From contig NZ_PZJM01000016.1 in the NCBI RefSeq assembly GCF_003206045.1, positions 29,522 through 93,521 of the forward strand: a DNA stretch of 64,000 bases, given 5' to 3'. Below the pieces are notes generated by a model. The model searched no databases. It had not been told where the DNA came from and worked only from the letters and a program-made list of their open reading frames with translations. Positions 22,964 through 30,704 of the stretch are shown here, piece after piece. The translations under genes were made by a program, and so were the position numbers. Source of the DNA: Salinicola lusitanus (lineage in GTDB: Bacteria; Pseudomonadota; Gammaproteobacteria; Pseudomonadales; Halomonadaceae). How positions within the stretch are numbered: the stretch's first letter is position 1; the number at the start of each line of letters is the position of its first letter.

Positions 22964-23889
22964 GTCATGTACCGGTTGAGCCAGTCGAGCATCGGCCCCG
23001 GGCGGCGCTGGAACTCCAGGTAGCCATCCCAGCGGGCCTGGGTGCCGTGTATCCAGTGCAGCGATTTGTCGTCGATCGGAAGCGCGTCGAAGGTAGCCTG
23101 GACATCGGCGGGAGTGGTCATCAGGTCGTCGTGCACCTGATAGATGAACGTCGGAGTGTGAACGCTGCGCGCCCAGTCGTTGGGCGACATCTGGTCGAAG
23201 GTGCAACTGGCGGCGAGTTGCACCTCGCGTTCCAGCGCGTCGAGGTGATCGACCAGGTTCATCATTTCCAATTCGCGACGCATGACCGAGCCGATCGACA
23301 GCGGCTGACAGAGCACCAGGCAGCGCACGTCGTCGAATTCCCGCGGTTCGGTGTGGATCGCGAAGAGCGTCGCGTTGGCGCCGTTGCAGCGCGAAAAAAG
23401 TCCTACTGTTACACCTTCGAGATCTGCCCGCGAGCGCACATAGCGCAGCGAGCCGATGACGTCGCGTGCCTCGAATCGACCGCCGCTGTTGAGTCCGCCG
23501 TTGGCTGATCCGCTCAACCCGAAGTTGCGCTCGTCGTAGGTGAGCACGTGATAACCTGCCTCGTGGAGGATGCGGTAGTCGGCCAGATAATCGACCTCGA
23601 AGGTGTTACCGCCAGCGGCGCCGAAGGATCGCCAAGGCTCCAGGTGGCTAGCCAGGCCGTAGCGGTTGAACGTCAGTGGATGATTGACGATGACGAGTCG
23701 CCGAGAGTCTGGGCAGGGGAGGTACCACGCTTCGAGCGGCACCCCATCCTGTGATGGAAAGGTCACGTTCTCGAAGGCAAGCCCCTCATCTGCTGGTGTC
23801 CTGAGTACGGGCGAGCGCCCGGGCTGACTCCAACCCTTGGCCATGGCCTTCAGGGTCTGAGTGATGTCGTCTTCTGGCTGTGGCTGCAT
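22960..23889 (-). CDS. Alpha/beta hydrolase with Cys at nucleophile elbow
   Basis: A 309-residue alpha/beta-hydrolase-fold protein. The core strand VTVGLF leads into SRCNGA (about residues 168-173), aligning Cys with the usual Ser of G-x-S-x-G; dienelactone hydrolases use Cys in this place. An oxyanion-side region (VIVNHPLTFNRYG), YDERNFGLSG and a late HGTQARWDGY with a candidate catalytic His are present. The ATG at 23889 has GAGGA upstream. It heads the minus-strand unit hydrolase-methyltransferase and is divergent from the LysR gene, which may regulate it. Confidence 0.8.
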   Translation of the reverse strand: MQPQPEDDITQTLKAMAKGWSQPGRSPVLRTPADEGLAFENVTFPSQDGVPLEAWYLPCPDSRRLVIVNHPLTFNRYGLASHLEPWRSFGAAGGNTFEVDYLADYRILHEAGYHVLTYDERNFGLSGSANGGLNSGGRFEARDVIGSLRYVRSRADLEGVTVGLFSRCNGANATLFAIHTEPREFDDVRCLVLCQPLSIGSVMRRELEMMNLVDHLDALEREVQLAASCTFDQMSPNDWARSVHTPTFIYQVHDDLMTTPADVQATFDALPIDDKSLHWIHGTQARWDGYLEFQRRPGPMLDWLNRYMT

Positions 23890-23992
23890 GATCTCGATCC
23901 TCTGGTGCGTATCGGGGCGATGCCATGTCGTCTGTGATCCTATCTAGCCAGGTGTCTTGTATTCGGGGAATGACGAATTACGATGGACAGGC

Positions 23993-24928
23993 ATGCAAAA
24001 AGTGAATGACCACGCCACAGGCCACCTCAATTTACGCTCGCTGCGTTTTCTGGCGCAGGTGCTGAGTCTGCGCAGTGTGACCCGCGCGGGAGAAGCGATG
24101 GGGTTGAGCCAACCCGCCGCGAGCCGGCTGCTGGCGCAGCTACGGCGTGCGTTGGGCGATGACCCGCTGCTGGTGCGCACTCAGGGTGGTGGCTACGTGC
24201 GCACCGCGCGCGCTGAGGCCTTGATGCCGCAACTGGCCGAGGCGATCGCCGCTGAGGACCGCTTGTTTCAGCCGCCGAGCTTCGACCCGTCGTGCTCGCA
24301 GCGTGTCCTGCGAGTGGCGACGACCGACTATGGCGCGGCAGTCGTGATCAGGGAGTTTGCGCGCGTGACCGCCTGCGAAGCGCCGGGCGTATCGCTGGAT
24401 TTGCGCGCCTGGGAGAGTGAGACGCTGGTCGAATTGGAGGAGGGCAGGCTCGACTTCGCGCTCTATACCGACGAGGCAGTGCCGCCAGGATTCCATCACG
24501 AGAGTCTGTTCACCGAACGCTTCGCCTGCGTCGTACGGCACGACCATCCGGTTTTGGCGCATCGAGACGGCGACGGCCGCATCGCGCCATCACGACTCGC
24601 CGAGTTACCCCGCGTGGTCCTGCTCTACCCCGAAGGCAGTGCCACGGCAATCGACGACCCGTTGGCGTGCCATGGTCGAGCACGAGGACCGGGGGATACT
24701 GTAACGCCGTATTTTCTCTCCAGCCCGCTGCTCATCGGTCAGTCCGAACGCGTACTTTGTCTGCCGCGGCGAGCGGCGGAGCTCGTCGCGCCGTTGGCGG
24801 ATCTCGCCGTGATCGATTTCCCGCAGGCGGGGGAGATCCACTACTGCGTGATCTGGCACGAACGGGCAGCAAGGGACCCGGCAATTGCTTGGGCGAGAGC
24901 GTGTCTTCGACGAGCGGTAGGGCGTTGA
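23993..24928 (+). CDS. LysR-family transcriptional regulator
   Basis: Typical LTTR of about 311 residues: N-terminal winged helix (LNLRSLRFLAQVLSLRSVTRAG, then LSQPAASRLLAQLRRALGDDPLL) followed by a two-lobed effector domain starting at RVLRVATTDYGAAV. The ATG at 23993 with GGACAGG upstream is chosen over a TTG at 23957. It is transcribed away from the hydrolase-methyltransferase unit, the standard LysR layout, so control of that unit is likely. Effector unknown. Confidence 0.88.
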   Translation: MQKVNDHATGHLNLRSLRFLAQVLSLRSVTRAGEAMGLSQPAASRLLAQLRRALGDDPLLVRTQGGGYVRTARAEALMPQLAEAIAAEDRLFQPPSFDPSCSQRVLRVATTDYGAAVVIREFARVTACEAPGVSLDLRAWESETLVELEEGRLDFALYTDEAVPPGFHHESLFTERFACVVRHDHPVLAHRDGDGRIAPSRLAELPRVVLLYPEGSATAIDDPLACHGRARGPGDTVTPYFLSSPLLIGQSERVLCLPRRAAELVAPLADLAVIDFPQAGEIHYCVIWHERAARDPAIAWARACLRRAVGR

Positions 24929-25015
24929 GCGAGATTGATGTTCACCGCTCAACATGAGGCCGAACCTATCGAGCGGCTGGGAATGACCTTGGCATGAGAT
25001 AAGGCATACCCACCA

Positions 25016-25624
25016 TCAATCCATACCCAATTGCGCCTTCAGTCCCGCCACGGCGGTGCGTGCCACATCGAGTAATCGGGACTCATCCATGCCTTCCCGC
25101 GCACTGGCTGAAAGCCCGGACATCGTGCTGGCCATGAAGTCGGTCACCGCGGATGCGCGCTCCGGATGGGTGCGGGCGACGAACTCGCGAATTCGGTCGC
25201 GGCGCTGATTGGCCACCCGGCGTGCATGGGTGGCGCTGTCATCCCCGTCAGGGCCTCGCGCGGCCTCGAGCACAAGACACCCCCGCCGCTGCGGATCTCG
25301 CGCATAGGTTCGTGCGGCACTCTCCAGCAATTCCGCCAGTGCATCCACGGGCGCCCGGCCGGGCAGCAGAATCTCGTCCAGCGCGAGGGCCGCTTGCGCG
25401 TAGCGCTCGATGACCTGTTCGAAAAACTCGGACTTGCTACCAAACGCCTTGTAGAAACTGGGCGGTTTCACTCCCAGTGCGTCGGTCAGTGCTGCCAATC
25501 CCACCGCCTCGTAGCTACTGGCATGAAATAGCCGCTGGCCCGTATCCAGTGCGGTTTCCATGTCGAAGGCACGGGGTCGGCCTCGGGGCCTCGGCGCTGA
25601 TTTGGCATTTTCTTTAGTGGTCAC
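25016..25624 (-). CDS. TetR-family repressor (BdcR-like)
   Basis: A 202-residue TetR/AcrR regulator: helix-turn-helix at about residues 30-65 (YEAVGLAALTDALGVKPPSFYKAFGSK) preceded by the GRPRAFD stretch, then an all-alpha ligand domain. It starts at a GTG (25624) inside an operator-like palindrome with AAGGA upstream. The divergent SDR gene resembles BdcA, which in E. coli is controlled by divergent bdcR; the same logic is inferred here. Length and architecture are normal. Confidence 0.82.
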   Translation of the reverse strand: MTTKENAKSAPRPRGRPRAFDMETALDTGQRLFHASSYEAVGLAALTDALGVKPPSFYKAFGSKSEFFEQVIERYAQAALALDEILLPGRAPVDALAELLESAARTYARDPQRRGCLVLEAARGPDGDDSATHARRVANQRRDRIREFVARTHPERASAVTDFMASTMSGLSASAREGMDESRLLDVARTAVAGLKAQLGMD

Positions 25625-25672
25625 TACAAAATCCTTGCGCAGGCGTTTGATCTAATTCTATAGTGACCGCTA
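25615..25672. promoter_or_regulatory. Two TetR operator-like palindromes
   Basis: TAGTG-GT-CACTA (25615-25626, perfect arms) overlaps the tetR start, and TAGTG-AC-CGCTA (25661-25672, one mismatch) lies before the SDR gene. Their placement would let one repressor shut both promoters. Confidence 0.65.
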
Positions 25673-25699
25673 TCCAATTTACTACCCGAGGTGCTCTAC

Positions 25700-26410
25700 A
25701 TGGATTTCATGGACAAGCGTGTGCTGGTCGTTGGGGGCAGCCGTGGTATTGGCGCCGCCATCGTGACTCTCTTTGCCGATAGCGGGGCGCGGGTGAGTTT
25801 TACCTACTCGGGCTCACGCGAAGCGGCGCAAAACCTGGCGGCGAAGACCGGGGCGACAGCAGTCCAGACCGATGCGGCCGACCGCAACGCGATGATGGCG
25901 ACCGTGCGTGAGGCGGGGCCTCTGGACATCATGATATTCAACGCCGGCGTACTGGTAGCGGGTGACCCCCTGACGCTGGATCCGGATGCGGTCGATCACC
26001 TGATCGACGTCAATGTGCGCGCGCCGTACCACGCATCAGTGGAGGCCGCACGGGCCATGAAGGAGGGCGGACGCATCATCGTGATCGGGTCGGTCAACGG
26101 CGACCGGATGCCGTTTCCGGGACTGGCCGCCTATGCGCTGAGCAAGTCGGCGTTGCAGGGCATGGCTCGCGGATTGGCCCGGGATCTTGGGCCGCGCGGC
26201 ATCACCATCAATATCGTGCAGCCGGGGCCAACGGATACCGACATGAATCCCGCCGACGGCGAACTTGCCGAGCAGATGCACAGCGTCATGGCGATCAAGC
26301 GTCACGGCACCGCCCAGGACGTGGCCCATCTGACCGCCTACCTGGCCGGACCGCACGCCAGCGGCATCACTGGTGCCATGCACACGATCGATGGCGGCTT
26401 CGGCGCCTGA
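25700..26410 (+). CDS. SDR oxidoreductase, BdcA-like
   Basis: Classical short-chain dehydrogenase of about 236 residues: cofactor motif GGSRGIGAA, NAGV (in FNAGVLVAG), catalytic Ser in VIGSVNG and YALSK (Tyr, Lys). Close in design to E. coli BdcA, described as a c-di-GMP-binding biofilm-dispersal factor. The ATG at 25700 is placed after GAGGTG; an upstream GTG (25691) overlaps that ribosome site. Divergent from a TetR gene with shared operators. The exact substrate is unknown, and many SDRs look alike, so the BdcA role is tentative. Confidence 0.8.
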   Translation: MDFMDKRVLVVGGSRGIGAAIVTLFADSGARVSFTYSGSREAAQNLAAKTGATAVQTDAADRNAMMATVREAGPLDIMIFNAGVLVAGDPLTLDPDAVDHLIDVNVRAPYHASVEAARAMKEGGRIIVIGSVNGDRMPFPGLAAYALSKSALQGMARGLARDLGPRGITINIVQPGPTDTDMNPADGELAEQMHSVMAIKRHGTAQDVAHLTAYLAGPHASGITGAMHTIDGGFGA

Positions 26411-26439
26411 GCCGTGAATGATCGGCAAGGAGAGTCTGC

Positions 26440-26523
26440 ATGACAGCTACGCCAGGAGAGAACGCCGTCACGGTCTATGTCACGTCCGACGCGGACATTT
26501 CTGGCTGCCTGACGAACGCATGA
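26440..26523 (+). CDS. 27-codon ORF with good ribosome site
   Basis: ATG at 26440 preceded by AAGGAGAG encodes MTATPGENAVTVYVTSDADI and seven more residues. It could be a leader peptide or the stump of a lost gene between the two SDR genes. No family recognised. Confidence 0.3.
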   Translation: MTATPGENAVTVYVTSDADISGCLTNA

Positions 26524-26545
26524 GCTTGGCCGGCCATACCTATCA

Positions 26546-26571
26546 GTCCGGTCCCATCGCTAGGACCGGAC
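26546..26571. promoter_or_regulatory. Inverted repeat before second SDR gene
   Basis: Perfect 9-bp arms GTCCGGTCC / GGACCGGAC with an 8-base loop, 67 bp upstream of the next gene. No T tract follows, so an operator is as likely as a terminator. Confidence 0.45.
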
Positions 26572-26637
26572 GACCGTAACGCCAGCCGCCATGAACGGAC
26601 TGCACGGATTTATGCACGAGACATCGAGGAGAGTGCC

Positions 26638-27468
26638 ATGAACAGGACTTGGCTCATCACCGGCTGCTCAAGCGGTCTCGGGAAACATATTGCTGAGGCT
26701 GCCGCCGCGCGAGGCGATAACGTGGTCGCCACCGCCCGCAACCCGGACACGCTACGCGATCTCGCCGATCGCTTCCCTGATCATGTGCGGACCGCTCGGC
26801 TCGATGTCACCGAGCCGGGCTCGGTGGCTGCCGCCATCGCGCTCTCGGAGCGTGAATTCGGTGGGTTCGATGTGCTGGTCAACAACGCGGGGTATGGCTT
26901 CATCGGCGCGGTCGAGGAGGCGGAGCCGGATGAGTACCGCCCCATGTTCGAGGTGAACGTGTTCGGTTTGATCGAGACGACACGGATGGCGCTGCCGGTC
27001 CTGCGTCGGAGAACCGGGGCGCGTATCGTCAACCCGTCGTCGGGCGCAGGGCTCTCTGGTGGCGCTGGCTCCGGCTACTACAGCGCTACCAAATTCGCGG
27101 TGGAGGGGTTTTCGGAAGCGCTGGCCAAGGAAGTCGGACCGCTGGGCGTTCAAGTGATCATCGTCGAGCCAGGTCCGTTTCGTACCGAGTTCCTGGGACG
27201 ATCCATCTCGATGGCTGCCAGGGAGATCGATGCCTATGCCGAGACGGCGGGCCGGCGACGTGCCTACCGAGATAGCAATGATGGCAAGCAGGCTGGAGAC
27301 CCCGAAAAGGCCACGGCGGTGATCCTGCAGGCCGTCGACGCCAGGCATCCGCCACTCCATCTACCGCTGGGCCCGGTCGCCTACGGGATCGCCGAGCGCA
27401 AGTTCGATGCCTTTCGCTCCGATATGGAGGCGTGGCGGGAGATTGCGTTTCATACCGATTTCGACTGA
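26638..27468 (+). CDS. SDR-family oxidoreductase
   Basis: A 276-residue classical SDR: TGCSSGLGKHIAEA (residues 8-21), ARLDVTEPGSV (adenine-side Asp), VNNAGYGFIG, active-site PSSGAGLSGG (Ser) and YYSATK (Tyr, Lys), then the PGPFRTEF loop. The cofactor-specificity region ATARNP with an Arg favours NADP(H). ATG at 26638 has GAGGAGAG upstream. It is followed by another NAD(P)-dependent reductase on the same strand 65 bp on, suggesting a reductive pathway. Confidence 0.87.
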   Translation: MNRTWLITGCSSGLGKHIAEAAAARGDNVVATARNPDTLRDLADRFPDHVRTARLDVTEPGSVAAAIALSEREFGGFDVLVNNAGYGFIGAVEEAEPDEYRPMFEVNVFGLIETTRMALPVLRRRTGARIVNPSSGAGLSGGAGSGYYSATKFAVEGFSEALAKEVGPLGVQVIIVEPGPFRTEFLGRSISMAAREIDAYAETAGRRRAYRDSNDGKQAGDPEKATAVILQAVDARHPPLHLPLGPVAYGIAERKFDAFRSDMEAWREIAFHTDFD

Positions 27469-27533
27469 GCGGCATTTTTTCGACATCAATAGAAGGCTGA
27501 TGGCGAACACCGTCAGTCAATAGGAGTAGAGCA

Positions 27534-28388
27534 ATGGATATTGGCGTTATTGGATTGGGGGCGATGGGACGCGCCATGGCGAGCAACCTCGTTGCGGCCG
27601 GGCACACGGTCAAGGCCTGGAACCGTTCCGGTGGCGAGCTCGATGGCGTGACCATGGTGGCTTCGCCACAGGAGGCGTTCCAGAGTGACGCGGTGCTGAC
27701 CATGCTCCCCGACGATGCGGCGATTCGGGAGGCGCTGCTGGAAGCCGGCGTGCTGGAACATGCCGCAGCAGGCACGGTACATATCGTGGCCTCGACCATC
27801 TCGCTGGCGTTCTCGCACGAGCTGGTTGCCCTGCATGCCAACGCCGGGGTGGATTACGTCGCGGCACCGGTGCTGGGCAGGCCGGATGTCGCTGCCAAGG
27901 GTGAACTCAACATTCTCGCCGGGGGAAGCGTCGCGGCGGTTGATCGGGTGCAACCGGTGTTCGAGGCCATTGGCAAGCAGGTATGGCTCATGGGCGACCG
28001 GCCGCCCGCTGCCAACGCGGCCAAGATCGCTTGCAACATGATGATCGCCATGGCGATCGAGGCGATGGCGGAAGCGGTATCGCTGACCGAGGGCAACGGC
28101 GTGGAGCGTGAACGCTTCTTCGAGTTGATCCTGGGCACGTTGTTCGGCAGTCGCTCCTATCAGGTCTACTCGGCCAATATCGCGAACGACGACTACGAGC
28201 CGGGATTCAAGGCGACGTTGGGCCTCAAGGATCTGCGCCTAGCCAGTGAAGCCGCCGAGGAAACCGGAGGTTCGCTACCGATGCTGGCGGCGGTCTATGA
28301 AAGAATGGCCGAAACGGTCGATTCGGGTCTCGGTGAGCGCGACTGGTCGGTGATGGCGGACTACACGATCCGGCGGCCGAAGGGCTAG
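27534..28388 (+). CDS. Beta-hydroxyacid dehydrogenase-family NAD(P) reductase
   Basis: 284-residue enzyme of the 3-hydroxyisobutyrate dehydrogenase/imine reductase superfamily. The N-terminal Rossmann domain opens MDIGVIGLGAMGRAMASNL; AWNRSGG suggests NADP. The substrate motif appears as DYVAAPVLGRPDVAAKGEL, and the C-terminal helical domain has KIACNMMIAMAIEA, where the catalytic Lys (of G-x-G-x-x-x-K-x-x-N) is the Lys of AAKIACN. ATG at 27534 follows AGGAGTAGAGCA. Substrate not assignable. Confidence 0.87.
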   Translation: MDIGVIGLGAMGRAMASNLVAAGHTVKAWNRSGGELDGVTMVASPQEAFQSDAVLTMLPDDAAIREALLEAGVLEHAAAGTVHIVASTISLAFSHELVALHANAGVDYVAAPVLGRPDVAAKGELNILAGGSVAAVDRVQPVFEAIGKQVWLMGDRPPAANAAKIACNMMIAMAIEAMAEAVSLTEGNGVERERFFELILGTLFGSRSYQVYSANIANDDYEPGFKATLGLKDLRLASEAAEETGGSLPMLAAVYERMAETVDSGLGERDWSVMADYTIRRPKG

Positions 28389-29204
28389 AGTTAATAAGTA
28401 ACCCTACCATTGATGAAGCAACCTTCCGAAATGACGTTTGATCCGGGGTTGCTGCCCTTATGGCAGAGTTCCTGGTTCATGGAGTGGCTCTTGGGCATTG
28501 TGGACAGGTAAGTACGCGACTGGAGTGGTCGCTTACCTTGCCGGTTCCGAAGTGGAATGCATCACTGGTGCCGGATAGTTGAAGGTTGAGTAGCATGAGC
28601 GACTTTCGCCGTTAATGTATCTTGGCTTGATAATAATGTGTGATGCAGGATCCTCGTCGCTTTACTGACCGTGTATCTCGGAATTCGCACCTCTCGGATA
28701 AGTGCTGTTTGCCAGTGATTGTCTGCAGTGGCTGTCCGGCGCGAGAGGGAAGCGGATGGTAAAAATAACCCGGCTATGGGAAAGAGTCAGCGGAGACCGT
28801 TTGCCATACCGGGTCGAAGCGGCCGCAGGGATGCTAGCCAGAACAGTAAATTTCGGTGGAGTTGCCCTTGCAGTGCTTTTATCGAAAAGCGCTGCACGTG
28901 TAACTTTTGAAGTCGATCTTTCCTGGCTATTTGTTTCAGATTGTAATGTATTTCCTTGTTTTTAGAAGTATTAATTTAACTTAGGATCTGGGGTCGAAAG
29001 AATGTCGAGCGCTGTCTGGTTGGCGGCGAGGTTTCCTCTCCTGACCGCACTGTTATCTGCCAATGAGTGCTTTCGTGGCAGCCGTTGCCCTCCCTACCGG
29101 GATTCGATGCATTTCATCTCATCACACGGAAACATTTTGAAACAAAAAGGATGGGGATTCTTGATGGGGATCAATTTGTCTAATGACTGAAGGGTTCACA
29201 GTGT
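28389..29204. other. Long non-coding stretch
   Basis: About 800 bp with lower GC and no convincing gene. It contains an imperfect inverted repeat (28506-28538: arms AGGTAAG/CTTACCT and inner GCGAC/GTCGC). Short frames at 28702-28965 and 29002-29190 lack ribosome sites and family features. Confidence 0.5.
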
Positions 29205-29345
29205 GTAGGGGCAGGGAAGCCTGGTTGTACAGGGATGATGTCGCAGGATGCGCAGGCAGGGACTGCCTTCGGTGGCAGCCATGGATGGCTTCAGGGACGA
29301 ACAGCGCTAGGGGGAGCCGGTTTGCCGGCTCCCCACTTTATTTCA
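29205..29345 (+). ncRNA. CsrB/RsmZ-type decoy RNA (candidate A)
   Basis: Within 100 nt there are six GGA motifs in short hairpin loops: GGC-AGGGAA-GCC (29210), ACAGGGATG (29229), GCA-GGA-TGC (29243), GCAG-GGA-CTGC (29256), GCCA-TGGA-TGGC (29278) and TTC-AGGGAC-GAA (29290). A strong terminator hairpin ends it. Such repeated A(N)GGA loops are the binding sites by which CsrB/RsmX/Y/Z RNAs sequester CsrA/RsmA. The 5' end is approximate; no GacA box was recognised. Confidence 0.6.
29311..29334 (+). terminator. Rho-independent terminator of RNA A
   Basis: Perfect 10-bp stem GGGGAGCCGG / CCGGCTCCCC with a TTTG loop, followed by ACTTTATTTC. Its plus-strand position closes the GGA-rich RNA. Confidence 0.75.
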
Positions 29346-29477
29346 TGGAAGATTCTCCCCTTTCATCATCCGGGGCATTGCGGACGCTGGCGCCATGGGG
29401 CAACGTGATCGCTCCGGCGTGATTTCGACCCCGTATCACTCGAGCGCAGGGTCGTTTCTCCGCCGTGGTCGGCAGCG

Positions 29478-30149
29478 ATGCCTTGGAAGGAAGAGGTTGC
29501 GAGCATCGGTATGATGGATTGGATTTCCCAGAACAGTTCGGCCATCACGGCATTGACCAGCGTGTGCACGCTCTTCGTCTGGCTATTCTACGCGCAACTG
29601 CTGTACCTGAACTTCAGACGCCAACGTCAACCCAAGATCATCATCAATCGCGGGTTCGGCCGCACGCTGCAGGCCCGTTGCGTCATCAGCAACATGAGCC
29701 CCGAGCCGATCTTCATCGAGCACATCGTCGCGATCCTCCATTCGGACCGGGAGGCGATCTCCAAGGACCTGATCGATTTCGAGGAATCGCCTGACAAGCA
29801 GGGGGAGTCCGGTCGCTTGATCGAAACGACTCGGCAGGGGCCGATGCTCTCGGGTAGCTACAATCACATCGGCACTTTTCATGACATCGTCGGCCGGGTG
29901 CTTCGTGCCAACGGGCTCCCCTCCGATGATTTCCAGTCAACCGATGGGCGCACGCTCCAGTCGATAGAGCTGCGGGTCATTGCCGTTTACGGCAGTGAGG
30001 ACTCTCCCGTGGGAGCCGCCAGAACGTTCTCGCTGACCATGGGAGAGTCCGGCGAGGCGCTGGTGCCGACGCGCCTCGTCACTCGCCGATATGCCTCGCG
30101 CCTGAGGCGTCACCGGGTACGTCAATGGATCCGCGAACTGGACGGCTAG
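29478..30149 (+). CDS. Uncharacterised single-span membrane protein
   Basis: Protein of up to 223 residues, not recognised. An N-terminal membrane helix (about residues 18-45, SAITALTSVCTLFVWLFYAQL) anchors a soluble domain rich in beta strands (PKIIINRGFGRTLQARCVIS, SIELRVIAVYG) and a basic C-terminus (TRRYASRLRRHRVRQWIREL), probably cytoplasmic. Two in-frame starts are possible: 29478, and 29511, which gives MMDWISQNSS; neither has an ideal ribosome site. It lies between two Csr/Rsm-like RNAs. Function unknown; codon use looks native. Confidence 0.7.
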   Translation: MPWKEEVASIGMMDWISQNSSAITALTSVCTLFVWLFYAQLLYLNFRRQRQPKIIINRGFGRTLQARCVISNMSPEPIFIEHIVAILHSDREAISKDLIDFEESPDKQGESGRLIETTRQGPMLSGSYNHIGTFHDIVGRVLRANGLPSDDFQSTDGRTLQSIELRVIAVYGSEDSPVGAARTFSLTMGESGEALVPTRLVTRRYASRLRRHRVRQWIRELDG

Positions 30150-30319
30150 ACGCTTCTCGCCTCGAGATGCCTCTTTTTTTCAGTAGCGTGCGAGTGGCGT
30201 GATTCCGGCCAAGCGCATGATTAATGGGCCATTGTGAATGGCCCGGGTCACCTTGAGAGCGCTCGCTCCAGATATTCGCGTTGGCGTGATCGGGCTTTCT
30301 GTACCACAGTGAGCCTTGC

Positions 30320-30430
30320 GTCAGGGATGATGCGGGGTCCACATACCCAAACATGTCGCCAGGGACGCTAGGCAAGGAAGCCTCGGGAGGCTTGGTGTGG
30401 ATGCGGCCGGCTGGCGACAGCCGGATTCTC
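30320..30430 (+). ncRNA. Possible third GGA-rich hairpin RNA (candidate C)
   Basis: AGGGA at 30323 and 30361, GGC-AAGGAA-GCC at 30371, stem AAGCCT-CGGG-AGGCTT at 30378-30393 and a final stem CCGGCTG-GCGA-CAGCCGG (30407-30424) followed by ATTCTC. The motif density is lower and the loops less regular than in A and B, so this may be chance in GC-rich DNA. Confidence 0.3.
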
Positions 30431-30499
30431 GAGCATCGCATTTTATTTCGCGTTAGATGATCTGGATCAACTTATTCACCGAATAACCCGTCTACTGTG

Positions 30500-30645
30500 G
30501 GGGTCGGTACCAGGGAGGTACCGAATCAACGGAAGGAAACCGCAGGAAGCGGTTCGCACAGGGACGCACGGCAGGATGCCGTGGAGCTGATTGGCAAGGA
30601 ACAGCAGCGTATCTGAGGCCTGTCACGACAGGGTCTCTTATCCGC
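30500..30645 (+). ncRNA. CsrB/RsmZ-type decoy RNA (candidate B)
   Basis: Three perfect hairpins present the CsrA/RsmA site in the loop: CGGTACC-AGGGA-GGTACCG (30505-30523), AACCGC-AGGAA-GCGGTT (30538-30554) and ACGGC-AGGAT-GCCGT (30568-30582). Further GGA motifs are at 30531, 30535, 30560 and 30596. A short stem CCTGT-CACG-ACAGG (30619-30632) followed by GTCTCTTA may terminate it. Complementary changes keep the stems while the loops stay A(G)GGA, a strong sign of function. The 5' end is approximate. Confidence 0.6.
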
Positions 30646-30704
30646 TGTGCTGACTGCCCTGACTGGATTACCCACCGATCTCGCCCGCCTATCCGAATCG
30701 ATGA

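Noticed and set aside
28702..28965. 87-codon frame in the long intergenic region
   Set aside because: No ribosome site, no plausible domain, and overlapping frames of similar quality.
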